A stretch of DNA of 64,000 bases from PSRI01 sp041484195 (GCA_041484195.1 JBGPHC010000018.1:22487-86486), one strand, 5' to 3'; shown: positions 54,030 through 62,622, numbered from the stretch's first letter. The notes: generated by a model from the sequence alone, not told the origin. Program-made: numbers and translations.

Positions 54030-55814
54030 ATGAAACATCTTCTTTATACTTTCCTCGTACTGCTTACAACCAGCACGGCCGTAACAGCACAACCTGTTAC
54101 AAAACAGGTTGTAACCGATAGTCTTCCGCATGGCGTAAAACAAATGAATTCATTAACGAAAGCTTACGGCGAAGACCTCTTCAATCTTTATAATCCCGCG
54201 GATGACAGCCTGTACAATAACCTCAAGGAGAATTATTTCACCGAAGCAAAGCGGCGGCGGGAAAAACTGCTTTATATAAAATACCTGAACGCTTTAAAAA
54301 GCATTGATAAAAAAACACTGCCCCCTGCGTCATTGATTGATTATGAAGTGATGAAAACTATGCTGGAATATCAGCTTCATGATTTAAAATTTGAATGGTA
54401 CCTGATGCCATGTTATGAAGTCCACAACTCCCTGAACGGCATATTTAGTGTTTTGGGGCGCATAACTTATGCTCCGTATAAAACTGTACAGGATTATGAT
54501 GCTTGTCTTCAGCGCATTGCTGTTATCCCATCTACATGTGATACTGCAATTGCCAATATGAGAACAGGCATAAGGAAAAATATTGTTCAGCCAAAAGTAA
54601 TGATGCAAAAGGTAGTGGTAGACCTGCAGGATTGGCTCAATACAGGTATGGAAAAAAATGAATTTTATCAGCCGGTGCTCAATATGCCCGGTTCGTTTAG
54701 TGAGGCTGACAAGCAGCGGCTAACCGGCTTGTACAGGAATGCTATAAATGCGGTGATAATTCCTTCCTATCAGCGGTTACTGTATTTTATAAAAAAGGAA
54801 TACCTGCCTGCCTGCCGCGAATCAATCGGTATAGCTGCGTATCCCCGGGGTAGAGAGGCCTACCAGGCTATTTTAAAAAACTATTATGGCAGTGATATTA
54901 CTGCAGATGCCATGATGAAAAAGATAAAAGTAATCACTTATGGGTATGACACGGAGTTGAAGAACATTATGGATAAGCATCATTTCAAAGGAGATGTTAA
55001 TTCTTTCGGGAGATTTCTCAGTCGTGACACTTCGCTTTGTATTTTTAAAACCAATGATGAAATAATTGCCAGATTTCGACAGATAGGAAAAATGGTGGAT
55101 GAATTCTTTCCGAAGTATTTTAAATTAATCCCCAACGTTTCATTTAATATTATAGTGAAGCCGGGTGGTGGCGGTGGAAGGTTTCAATCCATGGAGCCTG
55201 ATACCGGCCTTTTTACTTTTTACATAAACGATGCACATAAGTATTCTTATCCTGGTATGGAAAAGCTTTATTTGCACGAAGCTGATCCGGGACATCATAA
55301 CCAAATGAGTTTGCAATATGAATTTATTCCTTCAACTTCAATAAGAAAGGATGAATATTTTGAAGCTTTTACTGAAGGCTGGGCCACGTATGCAGAAAGC
55401 CTGGGCAAAGAAATGGGACTGTATAAAGATGATTACAGCTATGCGGCTTACCTGGTGAGCATGCATTCTTTTTTAACGATTGATGAATTAGATATTGGTA
55501 TCCACCTGAAGGGATGGAGTTTTGAGCAGGCAGTGAATTACGGGATGACACTAATAGGCTATACTAAAGAACGTGCAGAGGCAAATGTTCTTCGTTTTAT
55601 GACAGATCCGGGACAGGTGCATTCCTATGCATTTGGGTTTCTTAAAATAGTAGAAATGCGCAACCTTGCACAGCAACAACTCGGTAAGGCTTTTGACATA
55701 AAAGAATTTCACGCTCAGGTATTAAAAGATGGTTCTTTACCGCTGAATGTTTTTGAAAATAAAATACGCCGCTGGATAGCGGAGGAAAAAGGTAAAGCGA
55801 AAAAAAAGACTTAA
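54030..55814 (+). CDS. DUF885 family metallopeptidase-like protein
   Basis: A 594-residue secreted protein (signal MKHLLYTFLVLLTTSTAVTA, then QPVTKQ). The DUF885 signature HEADPGHH at 416-423 gives the zinc-binding HExxxGHH-type motif, followed by EAFTEGWATYAESLGKEMG, where the third ligand Glu is expected. The C-terminus shows the usual RFMTDPGQVHSYAFGFLKI region. The family is related to M3/M32-like carboxypeptidases and likely cleaves peptides in the periplasm or outside. It is the cargo of the segment between tRNA-tail copies 3 and 4. Confidence 0.88.
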   Translation: MKHLLYTFLVLLTTSTAVTAQPVTKQVVTDSLPHGVKQMNSLTKAYGEDLFNLYNPADDSLYNNLKENYFTEAKRRREKLLYIKYLNALKSIDKKTLPPASLIDYEVMKTMLEYQLHDLKFEWYLMPCYEVHNSLNGIFSVLGRITYAPYKTVQDYDACLQRIAVIPSTCDTAIANMRTGIRKNIVQPKVMMQKVVVDLQDWLNTGMEKNEFYQPVLNMPGSFSEADKQRLTGLYRNAINAVIIPSYQRLLYFIKKEYLPACRESIGIAAYPRGREAYQAILKNYYGSDITADAMMKKIKVITYGYDTELKNIMDKHHFKGDVNSFGRFLSRDTSLCIFKTNDEIIARFRQIGKMVDEFFPKYFKLIPNVSFNIIVKPGGGGGRFQSMEPDTGLFTFYINDAHKYSYPGMEKLYLHEADPGHHNQMSLQYEFIPSTSIRKDEYFEAFTEGWATYAESLGKEMGLYKDDYSYAAYLVSMHSFLTIDELDIGIHLKGWSFEQAVNYGMTLIGYTKERAEANVLRFMTDPGQVHSYAFGFLKIVEMRNLAQQQLGKAFDIKEFHAQVLKDGSLPLNVFENKIRRWIAEEKGKAKKKT

Positions 55815-55838
55815 CAGGAGGTAATAATTTTTCAAGTC

Positions 55839-55891
55839 GTTGCCGTGTCTCTCTATAGTTTGATTATTCGATCAAGAGAAGACACGGCAAC
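55839..55891 (+). terminator. Inverted repeat after the DUF885 gene
   Basis: gttgccgtgtct at 55839-55850 and agacacggcaac at 55880-55891 form a perfect 12-bp stem, extendable past a 1-nt bulge (ctct / agag), 25 bp after the stop codon. No T-run follows, so it may be a processing or stability hairpin and not a terminator. Confidence 0.5.
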
Positions 55892-56131
55892 TACATAAGC
55901 TAAAACGCATTTCGAGTTTGTGAATACTGCCTTAAGATTCACAATCATTGTCGCAGCCATTGTAAAAATTGTACAATTCATTAGAAATATTATTTTGTTG
56001 TATGGAAATGGCGATAATTAAATGCTCTGGCCCCATTATTTTAGACCAATGCTAATTTATTGATTTTCTATTTAATATGCTGCCGTAGTATAGGCTTAAG
56101 CTTGTAAATCAAATTCAAATCCTCTATAAAG
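55892..56131. other. 240-bp A-T-rich non-coding stretch
   Basis: Between the hairpin after the DUF885 gene and the decayed tRNA end. I see no gene, promoter or structured element in it. Confidence 0.45.
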
Positions 56132-56160
56132 TGGTTCGATATAAATCCAGTTCGAGGCAC
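56132..56160 (+). repeat. Decayed tRNA-Leu 3' half before repeat copy 3
   Basis: TGGTTCGA, a 3-nt insertion, then AATCCAGTTCGAGGCAC, which matches the 17-nt tRNA-Leu tail at 14 positions. It abuts structured repeat 3 in the same way as the tRNA abuts repeat 1. Confidence 0.65.
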
Positions 56161-56325
56161 AAATGCCTTTCCCGACTATCGTCGGGAAAGGCATTTGTGT
56201 TTGGGAGCTTGCAAGTTTACTTGCAAAAGCGGACAAACAAAAAAGGCCAATCTCGCCTTAGGCGAGATAGAGGCCTTGGGTAAGACCACCCCTTTGGATC
56301 AGGGAAGCTAATCCAGTCCCGGGCA
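56156..56325 (+). repeat. Structured repeat, copy 3 (divergent, compensatory stems)
   Basis: Same architecture as copies 1 and 2 but with different stem sequences. H1 is now a 19-bp perfect stem (56158-56176 with 56181-56199). H2 is GCAAGT-TT-ACTTGC (56211-56224). H3 has outer AAGGCC/GGCCTT (56243-56248, 56272-56277) and inner ATCTCGCC/GGCGAGAT. The 3' part from TTGGGTAAGACCACCCC to the tRNA-Leu tail is almost unchanged. Paired changes in all three hairpins argue for selection on folding. Confidence 0.85.
56310..56325 (+). repeat. tRNA-Leu tail, copy 4
   Basis: AATCCAGTCCCGGGCA, 16 exact bases, closing structured repeat 3; the next base is A and not C. Confidence 0.85.
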
Positions 56326-56340
56326 ATATAGAATCCCCGC

Positions 56341-56375
56341 AAACCCTTTATTGATGCCGATTTTCAAGGTTTTTT
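56341..56375 (+). terminator. Terminator-like hairpin behind tail copy 4
   Basis: aaaccctt at 56341-56348 pairs with aaggttt at 56366-56372 with one bulged C, followed by further T. Weaker than the hairpins behind tails 2 and 3, but in the same relative place. Confidence 0.45.
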
Positions 56376-56570
56376 CATTTCTGCGATATCCACATTTTCA
56401 TTCTTTCCCTACTTATCACCGGCAAACCTGGCGCAAAAAAAAGGCGAACGGAATGCAGAACGTTTTTCTTAACTAAAAAAGCCATCGTTTTGTAACTACC
56501 TTTTTTCGCGGATGCAAATGAGAATAGTAATGTTCGAACAACAAAAACTTTTCCACTAAACGGCTTTTTC

Positions 56571-57308
56571 TTAATCAAATAAGAGGGTACCGAATGTCTC
56601 ATATTCGTGAAAACTCTTGGCAGTCAATTGCCAGGACCAGTTGGCTTCCCCATTATCGTAGTCAACCCTGTAAAAATTTGCCCTCCATCTGGTGCCGGAT
56701 TGGGGCTGAATATTATTAAGAGGCCTAAGAAGTTTATATGGAATAAAAAATTCTGCAGTCCAGACAGCAACGTTTGCATTGCTTTTCATTTCGCCACCTT
56801 GCACAGCGGTAGCATGCCGCGTTTTCCTGTCTGCATCATAGTGAAATGGCTGCCACCTTACAAGATCTCCCTTATTGTTTGATATTAAAATGGGCAATTC
56901 ATGATTTAAAGGGGAAATTTCATACTCGAAATAAACCGGGGAATCTTGGTCAGTCCAGAGAAATACCTCTACGGCATCCTCTTTCCAAAGATCCATAAAA
57001 TCGGCATTCATCGTTGCCGTAAGCTTTTTATCCTGGCAATTGAAAAGGAAATAAATGCCCGTTTGAGAATAAAGAGCTTTCACCTTCGTTGTTAATGATT
57101 TCCCTGGCAGTGTGCGCAGTGGAATATCTAACCATTCTGTTTTAGTCCAATTCTTATCACTCCCGTTTCCGGTAATTGTAAAATCAGGGCTTTTTTTGAG
57201 TTCCAGAATTTTTGAATTGCTGTAGCCGGATAGTGATTTATCAGAATAGCTATTTGCGCTTAGGACGGCAATAATTGAAAATAATATACAAATCAAACGG
57301 ATAGTCAT
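56571..57308 (-). CDS. Secreted CBM9-like (DOMON-type) carbohydrate-binding protein
   Basis: A 245-residue protein with a signal peptide (MTIRLICILFSIIAVLSANS). The remainder is one carbohydrate-binding family 9-like beta-sandwich: NWTKTEWLDIPLRTLPGKSL, KALYSQTGIYFLFNCQDKKL, LWKEDAVEVFLWTDQDSPVY and YFEYEISPLNHELP are the typical strands, with TAEFFIPYKLL and WRANFYRVDY later. Such domains bind sugars or heme-like ligands, and single-domain versions occur in glycan degradation clusters. It lies at the 3' end of the minus-strand degradation cluster, 209 bp from the ceramidase-like gene. Confidence 0.8.
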   Translation of the reverse strand: MTIRLICILFSIIAVLSANSYSDKSLSGYSNSKILELKKSPDFTITGNGSDKNWTKTEWLDIPLRTLPGKSLTTKVKALYSQTGIYFLFNCQDKKLTATMNADFMDLWKEDAVEVFLWTDQDSPVYFEYEISPLNHELPILISNNKGDLVRWQPFHYDADRKTRHATAVQGGEMKSNANVAVWTAEFFIPYKLLRPLNNIQPQSGTRWRANFYRVDYDNGEANWSWQLTAKSFHEYETFGTLLFD

Positions 57309-57517
57309 TTTACCCCTAATTTATCATAATTGTCGGACTAAACAATTCTTTTGCGTCATTCACTTGTGCGTTTAATTCAAATCAGGATAATAAAAGATGT
57401 GCCGAAAAAACAATAAAAAGAATTACATTCCGCTAAACTATATTGTTAATAATCAGAATTCAAATGACTCTAATATTGAGATCTCACTTTCTTAAGCAAA
57501 TAATTTTTTGCATTATA

Positions 57518-59344
57518 TTACTTAACCAATATTAATGTCACATCCGCCAAATCAAGCATTGCTCCTTTGTCGGAAGCGGAATTCGATTTAAATACCATCT
57601 TTTGAACACCGGCAGATAAATTAATGACTCCAATTTTTTTCCTTGTATATGTAAACCATGAACCGGTTTTGTTGACCTTTCCTCTTAGTTTCCTCTTTCC
57701 CGATTCAAACACAAATGATTTTCCAGCTTCACTGTCTGAAACGGAGTATTTCAGATACACTTCATATTTACCTGCCTTGTCAACATTCACGTTCCATTCT
57801 GCCTGGTCAGCCGTTGTGAACCATCCGAATGCCTTCCATTCAGGCATGTATTTGATACTGGGGCCAATTGCATTCGCATGGGCTGCAGTTAAATGAAGTG
57901 CGCCATCATCTTCCTGCGCAATTGTTTCCTGGTGATTGGTGGTATCTCTTTTCAATTTAAATGGAAGCGGTATCATTTCATACACGGCTGCCACAATAAT
58001 ATCCTCAGCTTCTCCGGCTAAAGGAGATGGCTTGTCATAACAATACATACTGAAGTCAGCTTCATAACCACCTTCCCGTATCACACGACGGGAAGCGATA
58101 TAACATGGAACATCATTAGAATAAGCATTGATCCAAAGATGTTCAGCGCCTAATTCATTCTTGAGCCTTATGGCATAATCCACTACTACTTCACCACCAA
58201 GGTTGATCATTGCCAGTTTATCTCCAAAGTTCCATATCTGAACCGGCAAATTTACTTCAGAAGGAATTGTTTCACCTCTTTCAATACGATCCAGAGCGAG
58301 TCTTGCATAATAACCTTTCAGTGTTTTATCCTCTGCTAAAATGATCAGATCAGGGACTGTGGCAATTTTAGAAAATGGCAATTTAACCCATTTCATACTT
58401 CCGACTGGTGGAGAAGACAATGACTGTAGCTGTGAAACAAGAAGCTTATCTACATTATCAGAGATCTCCCGTCCGTGTAGTTTTACATCTTCCATGTTAC
58501 CACGGGGTTGTGGATCGGCATCGGCACCGCAACCCAAAGCAACCATTGCAATGCAACCAGGGTGATTAACTTCAATAAGCCGCTTTGCTTCACCAATCCA
58601 ATCAGCATTAATTTCATTAATGCCCTCCAGTGTAGTGCCATGGCATGCATAGTTTACAAAAACGGCCTTTAGTGTGCCATCTGGATTGGTTATCCGTAAA
58701 ATAGGCAAAGCGGGATCAACCGGGCCACCTGTTGTACGCCGGTTGTTAGCAAAAAAAGCCTGCCCTTGGCCCCAGGCAACTAAAGTCGGTTTCCTGTTTT
58801 TTAATGCAGCCAATGATACTTCTTCGAGTTTTTGGCTGAGCATTTCTGTGTATTGTGCAATATGCACCGATTGATCCAAAGAGAGCAGAGAGTCGCTATA
58901 ACCACCTTCCCTGTATTGAAGAATATTCAAAAGGTTTCCAATCTCAGGCCCACCATGAGTATGGGAAGCGCAGATAACGACCTGCGCAGGACCGATGCCG
59001 GCTTTTTTTGAAAGCGCCTGTTTTAACTTTGATGTGATACGTTCCGTAATTCCAACCAGATCTACGGTGATAAGAACAGATGGATGCTGGGCATCATTGC
59101 CAAAAGCCAGTGCTTTGGCTTCCAGCCTGTCTATTATTCCGTCTGATTCCGATTTGCTTCTGTTTCCATAACCAGCAAGACGTATGGGCCTCACCGGTGT
59201 AATATCAACCTTTGCGACCCCTACGTCCATAGTTTCTCCAATGGCATTCGACCGCTGACTCCATGAAACTTTACTGAAAACCAGGGAAGCAATCAGAAGA
59301 AACAAAAGGATCGGTTTGACAATTAATTTTATGTTTGACTTCAT
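57518..59344 (-). CDS. Neutral/alkaline ceramidase-like protein with C-terminal sugar-binding-type module
   Basis: A 608-residue secreted protein. The N-terminal domain is of the neutral/alkaline non-lysosomal ceramidase type: VGVAKVDITPVRPIRLAGYG at about 41-60, ASHTHGG at 126-132 with the zinc-binding histidines, and FVNYACHGTTL near 230. From about residue 480 a CBM6/CBM35-like beta-sandwich follows (KYEVYLKYSVSDSEAGKSF, GAMLDLADVTLILVK). Many Bacteroidota members of this group sit in polysaccharide clusters and may act on other amides or esters; ceramide as substrate is unproven. Confidence 0.85.
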   Translation of the reverse strand: MKSNIKLIVKPILLFLLIASLVFSKVSWSQRSNAIGETMDVGVAKVDITPVRPIRLAGYGNRSKSESDGIIDRLEAKALAFGNDAQHPSVLITVDLVGITERITSKLKQALSKKAGIGPAQVVICASHTHGGPEIGNLLNILQYREGGYSDSLLSLDQSVHIAQYTEMLSQKLEEVSLAALKNRKPTLVAWGQGQAFFANNRRTTGGPVDPALPILRITNPDGTLKAVFVNYACHGTTLEGINEINADWIGEAKRLIEVNHPGCIAMVALGCGADADPQPRGNMEDVKLHGREISDNVDKLLVSQLQSLSSPPVGSMKWVKLPFSKIATVPDLIILAEDKTLKGYYARLALDRIERGETIPSEVNLPVQIWNFGDKLAMINLGGEVVVDYAIRLKNELGAEHLWINAYSNDVPCYIASRRVIREGGYEADFSMYCYDKPSPLAGEAEDIIVAAVYEMIPLPFKLKRDTTNHQETIAQEDDGALHLTAAHANAIGPSIKYMPEWKAFGWFTTADQAEWNVNVDKAGKYEVYLKYSVSDSEAGKSFVFESGKRKLRGKVNKTGSWFTYTRKKIGVINLSAGVQKMVFKSNSASDKGAMLDLADVTLILVK

Positions 59345-59477
59345 GGCTTATTATATGAGAAGTTCATTTGCACTTATGTTAATACTGTCAATTTCATTTC
59401 ATCATTCTATTTTATTAGTTTTCATTCAATGAAAGCTACTCATTCAATAAATCGGGATGTACCTGTAATTGAACAAA

Positions 59478-59813
59478 TCAGTCAGCGATCACCTCATACA
59501 TACAGATATCCAGGTTATTCATTTCCGGCGTTTTCTGACTCCATTGGGATTTGCTGCCCCTTGTAGTTTTTACAAGAGTCCCATCATTGTATTGCTTGAT
59601 CTTGTAACGTCCTGTCGCGGATTTTAACCATGGTTCAATATTCCCCCCGAAGGTTACCGCCCAGTCTCGGAGCAGCAACCGCCTGGTTAGCACCTTTACC
59701 CCTGCATTCATTAAGAAAGTACCGCCTAATGAAGTTTCTCTGGGCAAAGGAAGTATTGCGAATTTTACAACCATATCTGCATTGACGCTGCCTACTATGA
59801 TTATATTTTTCAT
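59478..59813 (-). pseudogene. Chimeric remnant: ribokinase start fused to DUF6259-like gene end
   Basis: A 111-codon frame with two unrelated halves. Codons 1-36 (IIIVGSVNADMVVKFAILPL, LGGTFLMNAG) are the beginning of a ribokinase/PfkB gene. A 1-nt loss follows: in the next frame the DNA still reads KGANQAVAAPRLGGN, the ribokinase substrate motif. From about 59650 to 59478 the sequence is a close copy of the last 55 codons of the gene ending at 62623 (EPWLKSATGRYKIKQYNDGT). Both parents share aaccttcg at the join. It cannot make a kinase. Confidence 0.8.
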
Positions 59814-59872
59814 TAATTACTTTTAATTAGTCTGATCATATTCCCTGTACGTTTTCTATAAATATAAATTAT

Positions 59873-62545
59873 CTATTGACTAGTTACATTCAGTGGCATC
59901 CAGACTTTTATAGCTCCACCGGTTTGACTTGCATCCGCAAAAGGTACAAGGGTTAATTGTTGTTTTACTTCATTCTTTTTATTATCTAATATGTTTACAG
60001 TATAAGCTTGTTTCCCGATCCATTGTGCAGGCAATGCATCAGCTTCATTTTTACTCCCGGGCTTTTCAACAAACAGTTTTCGGTTTGATTCAAATTGATA
60101 ATTTTTTGGTAACCCAATATTTAATGAATTATCAAATGCCAAAACCTGTGGCCCTCTTTGAAATGCAATTTGACCCGGATAAGTTTTACCGCCATTTAAA
60201 ATTTGCATGGGAATTTTAAAAGATACTTTTATTTTATCACCAGGTTTCCAAATACGTTTTATAACTAAATATTGCTCGGATGTCCCTTTGTATACTTTAC
60301 CGTCAACTTCTGCTTTAAAAGATCTACTCCACGATGGCACTCTTAATGCAAATGGAAAAAATGCATTTTGAGAAGTGTTTACTGTTATAATTGAATTACC
60401 ATTTTCAGGAAACCTACTTTCAATTTTTACTGATAAGTATATATTTTTTCTATCCGCAGTTGTAATATTTTCTTTGTAGGATGCAGGCTCATACAACATC
60501 AACGTTGGAACGTTTTGTACATTACCGAATGTAAAGTAAGGTATCATTGCAATTCCACGGGGAACACTCGATGTGCAACAAGAAATGCCACAAGAAAATG
60601 GTTTGATGCCCATTAGAGGAGTATAATAACTTACACATCCGGTTTCGGGATTTTCTGCCCCAAGCAACTGATTATAAATTGATTTTTCAATTTGTTCAAC
60701 AAATTTTAATTTGCCGGTAATGTCTAATAGATTTTGATTTAATTGAATCCATGTAACAGTTACACACCCTTCGCCAATATTATCTGTATCGGCTGCAGGT
60801 AATATATTATCACCTTGAAAATGTTCTTGAGAACTGGTGGTTCCGGTAATATACAATCTGTTGGCTACTATATCCTGCCATGCAATTAAAACCGGTTTTA
60901 AAAATTTTGTATTCCCTGTAACACGATATAATTTTATCAATCCAACCAAATTCGAAAGCATTTCATAGGCTTTACCGTTAGCCACTTTATTCACCTTGCC
61001 GGTTGACAATAATGAACTGATTATTTTCGGACCATCTTTTTGCTCCCATGCATCAAGAATATAATAACAAAAATCCAGGTACTTTTTTTCTCCGGTATAT
61101 CTGTATAATTCAACCATTGGATCTAAAACACTTGTTGCAGCCATTCCAATATGTTCTCCCGCTAAAATAATATCACGTTGCCCTGGTTTAGTTCCAAAAG
61201 TATTACACAACAAATCCCCCATTCTATTACAAGCTTCAAGCGCAGGCTGGTAACCTGTTACAGCATAATAGGCTAGCAATCCATACAAATTATATTTATG
61301 CGACCATACATCCCAACTTGTCCAGTAAATATCTGGTGTATAGGTTCCCAGATAACCATCCTCCAATTGAGAATTAATCAATACAAACATCATTCGATCC
61401 ATCTGTTTTTTAAGCCTGGCATCGTGTGTACTTTTCCAAACATTACAAGCAGCTTCTAAATATTTACCTACATGCTCACCATACCATGGGTGATTCCCCG
61501 GTCTTTGAAGGTATCCTGCTATTATTCCGTTTTCATCCACTTTCAAAAGACGCTCTTCCAGGTTTTGTGTAAAGCGTTTCCCAATATAACCTTGCAATAT
61601 TTGATTCTGAAAAGGAATAGAAGTAAACACATCCTTAATTTTATTCTCAACAACAGCCTTTGGTTCATTGGCAACTTTAATTTCGATATGTTTATTGGCT
61701 AAATAAAGCTGCTCATTTTTTATAGTAGCTGAACTATTACCTTCTGTAACCTGGTAGCTTACTTTAAAAATATTTTCATTCGCAGATTGAAAAGTTGAAA
61801 AGGTTACCACACTCTCAGAACCCTGTTCCGGCTTAACTTGTACCAGATTCGATTCTGTATAGACTTCTTTATCAGTTTTATCAGTTATCCAATATTTCAC
61901 TGTTCCCTTAAATGCAATATTTCTTTTGTTTGTAAACTTAATTTTTGTTGTAAATCCATTATTATCAGTCTCAGAAATGGTATCTTGAATTGAAATAAAA
62001 TCTGACCACTGAAGTGGCCGGTAAGTATATGGTCCCTGGTACATACCAACCTTTCCAATATCCAAACTAAAAACCCTAACGGCAATTACATTTTCCTTAT
62101 CCCATAGAACTTCATTTGCTGAAATAATATAAACCCGTTCTGCATCCCATATACTTTTATAAGCAGGAGGAAAAGAACCTGTATGCCCTATAAGTTTACC
62201 ATTAAAAAATGTTTGATCAACATCACCAATTTTGCCAAGATTCAATTTTATCCCTATATTTTTTTCGGCTGCACTTTTCATACTGGAAGGAATAACAATT
62301 TTAATTCTATACCAGGCGTACACATAATCTTTAATGCCTGTTGCAGACCATCTTGTTCCTAATTGTTTATTGCCCCAACCGGTATCATTAAAGGATTGCT
62401 CTGCCCAATCAATATTATCCCCCATTTTAAACTTCCATTCATTCGGCAATTGAACTAATTGCGCCTGTGTTGCATAAGATAAGATTATCAAAAAAAATAT
62501 AAATAAATTATGCCGAATTAACTTTTTGGGGGAAATTGATTTCAT
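59873..62545 (-). CDS. Glycoside hydrolase family 127-type beta-L-arabinofuranosidase
   Basis: An 890-residue secreted protein (signal RHNLFIFFLIILSYATQAQ). Residues about 30-180 form a GH2-like sugar-binding beta-sandwich (WKFKMGDNIDWAEQSFNDTG, YAWYRIKIVIPSSM). From about 305 the GH127 (DUF1680) catalytic alpha/alpha barrel follows. Its zinc/cysteine active site is visible as Glu592 and Cys594 (EGC) and Cys656-Cys657 (ISCCTSS), the second pair supplying the nucleophile in known enzymes. It should release beta-L-arabinofuranose from plant glycans. The gene is clearly AT-richer than its neighbours, a sign of separate acquisition. Confidence 0.88.
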   Translation of the reverse strand: MKSISPKKLIRHNLFIFFLIILSYATQAQLVQLPNEWKFKMGDNIDWAEQSFNDTGWGNKQLGTRWSATGIKDYVYAWYRIKIVIPSSMKSAAEKNIGIKLNLGKIGDVDQTFFNGKLIGHTGSFPPAYKSIWDAERVYIISANEVLWDKENVIAVRVFSLDIGKVGMYQGPYTYRPLQWSDFISIQDTISETDNNGFTTKIKFTNKRNIAFKGTVKYWITDKTDKEVYTESNLVQVKPEQGSESVVTFSTFQSANENIFKVSYQVTEGNSSATIKNEQLYLANKHIEIKVANEPKAVVENKIKDVFTSIPFQNQILQGYIGKRFTQNLEERLLKVDENGIIAGYLQRPGNHPWYGEHVGKYLEAACNVWKSTHDARLKKQMDRMMFVLINSQLEDGYLGTYTPDIYWTSWDVWSHKYNLYGLLAYYAVTGYQPALEACNRMGDLLCNTFGTKPGQRDIILAGEHIGMAATSVLDPMVELYRYTGEKKYLDFCYYILDAWEQKDGPKIISSLLSTGKVNKVANGKAYEMLSNLVGLIKLYRVTGNTKFLKPVLIAWQDIVANRLYITGTTSSQEHFQGDNILPAADTDNIGEGCVTVTWIQLNQNLLDITGKLKFVEQIEKSIYNQLLGAENPETGCVSYYTPLMGIKPFSCGISCCTSSVPRGIAMIPYFTFGNVQNVPTLMLYEPASYKENITTADRKNIYLSVKIESRFPENGNSIITVNTSQNAFFPFALRVPSWSRSFKAEVDGKVYKGTSEQYLVIKRIWKPGDKIKVSFKIPMQILNGGKTYPGQIAFQRGPQVLAFDNSLNIGLPKNYQFESNRKLFVEKPGSKNEADALPAQWIGKQAYTVNILDNKKNEVKQQLTLVPFADASQTGGAIKVWMPLNVTSQ

Positions 62546-62622
62546 ATATCTTGTTTATCCAGATGGCTATTTTAATAATTCAGAACTATCTTTCAATTTT
62601 ATATATTCCGATGCATTATACC

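Noticed and set aside
51780..56325. Classical integron
   Set aside because: No integrase gene, no attI, and the repeats end in a tRNA-Leu tail and not in attC R' boxes. Only the cassette-like order is similar.
51860..56325. Retron or group II intron
   Set aside because: No reverse transcriptase in the window and no intron domain V-like hairpin recognised in the repeats.
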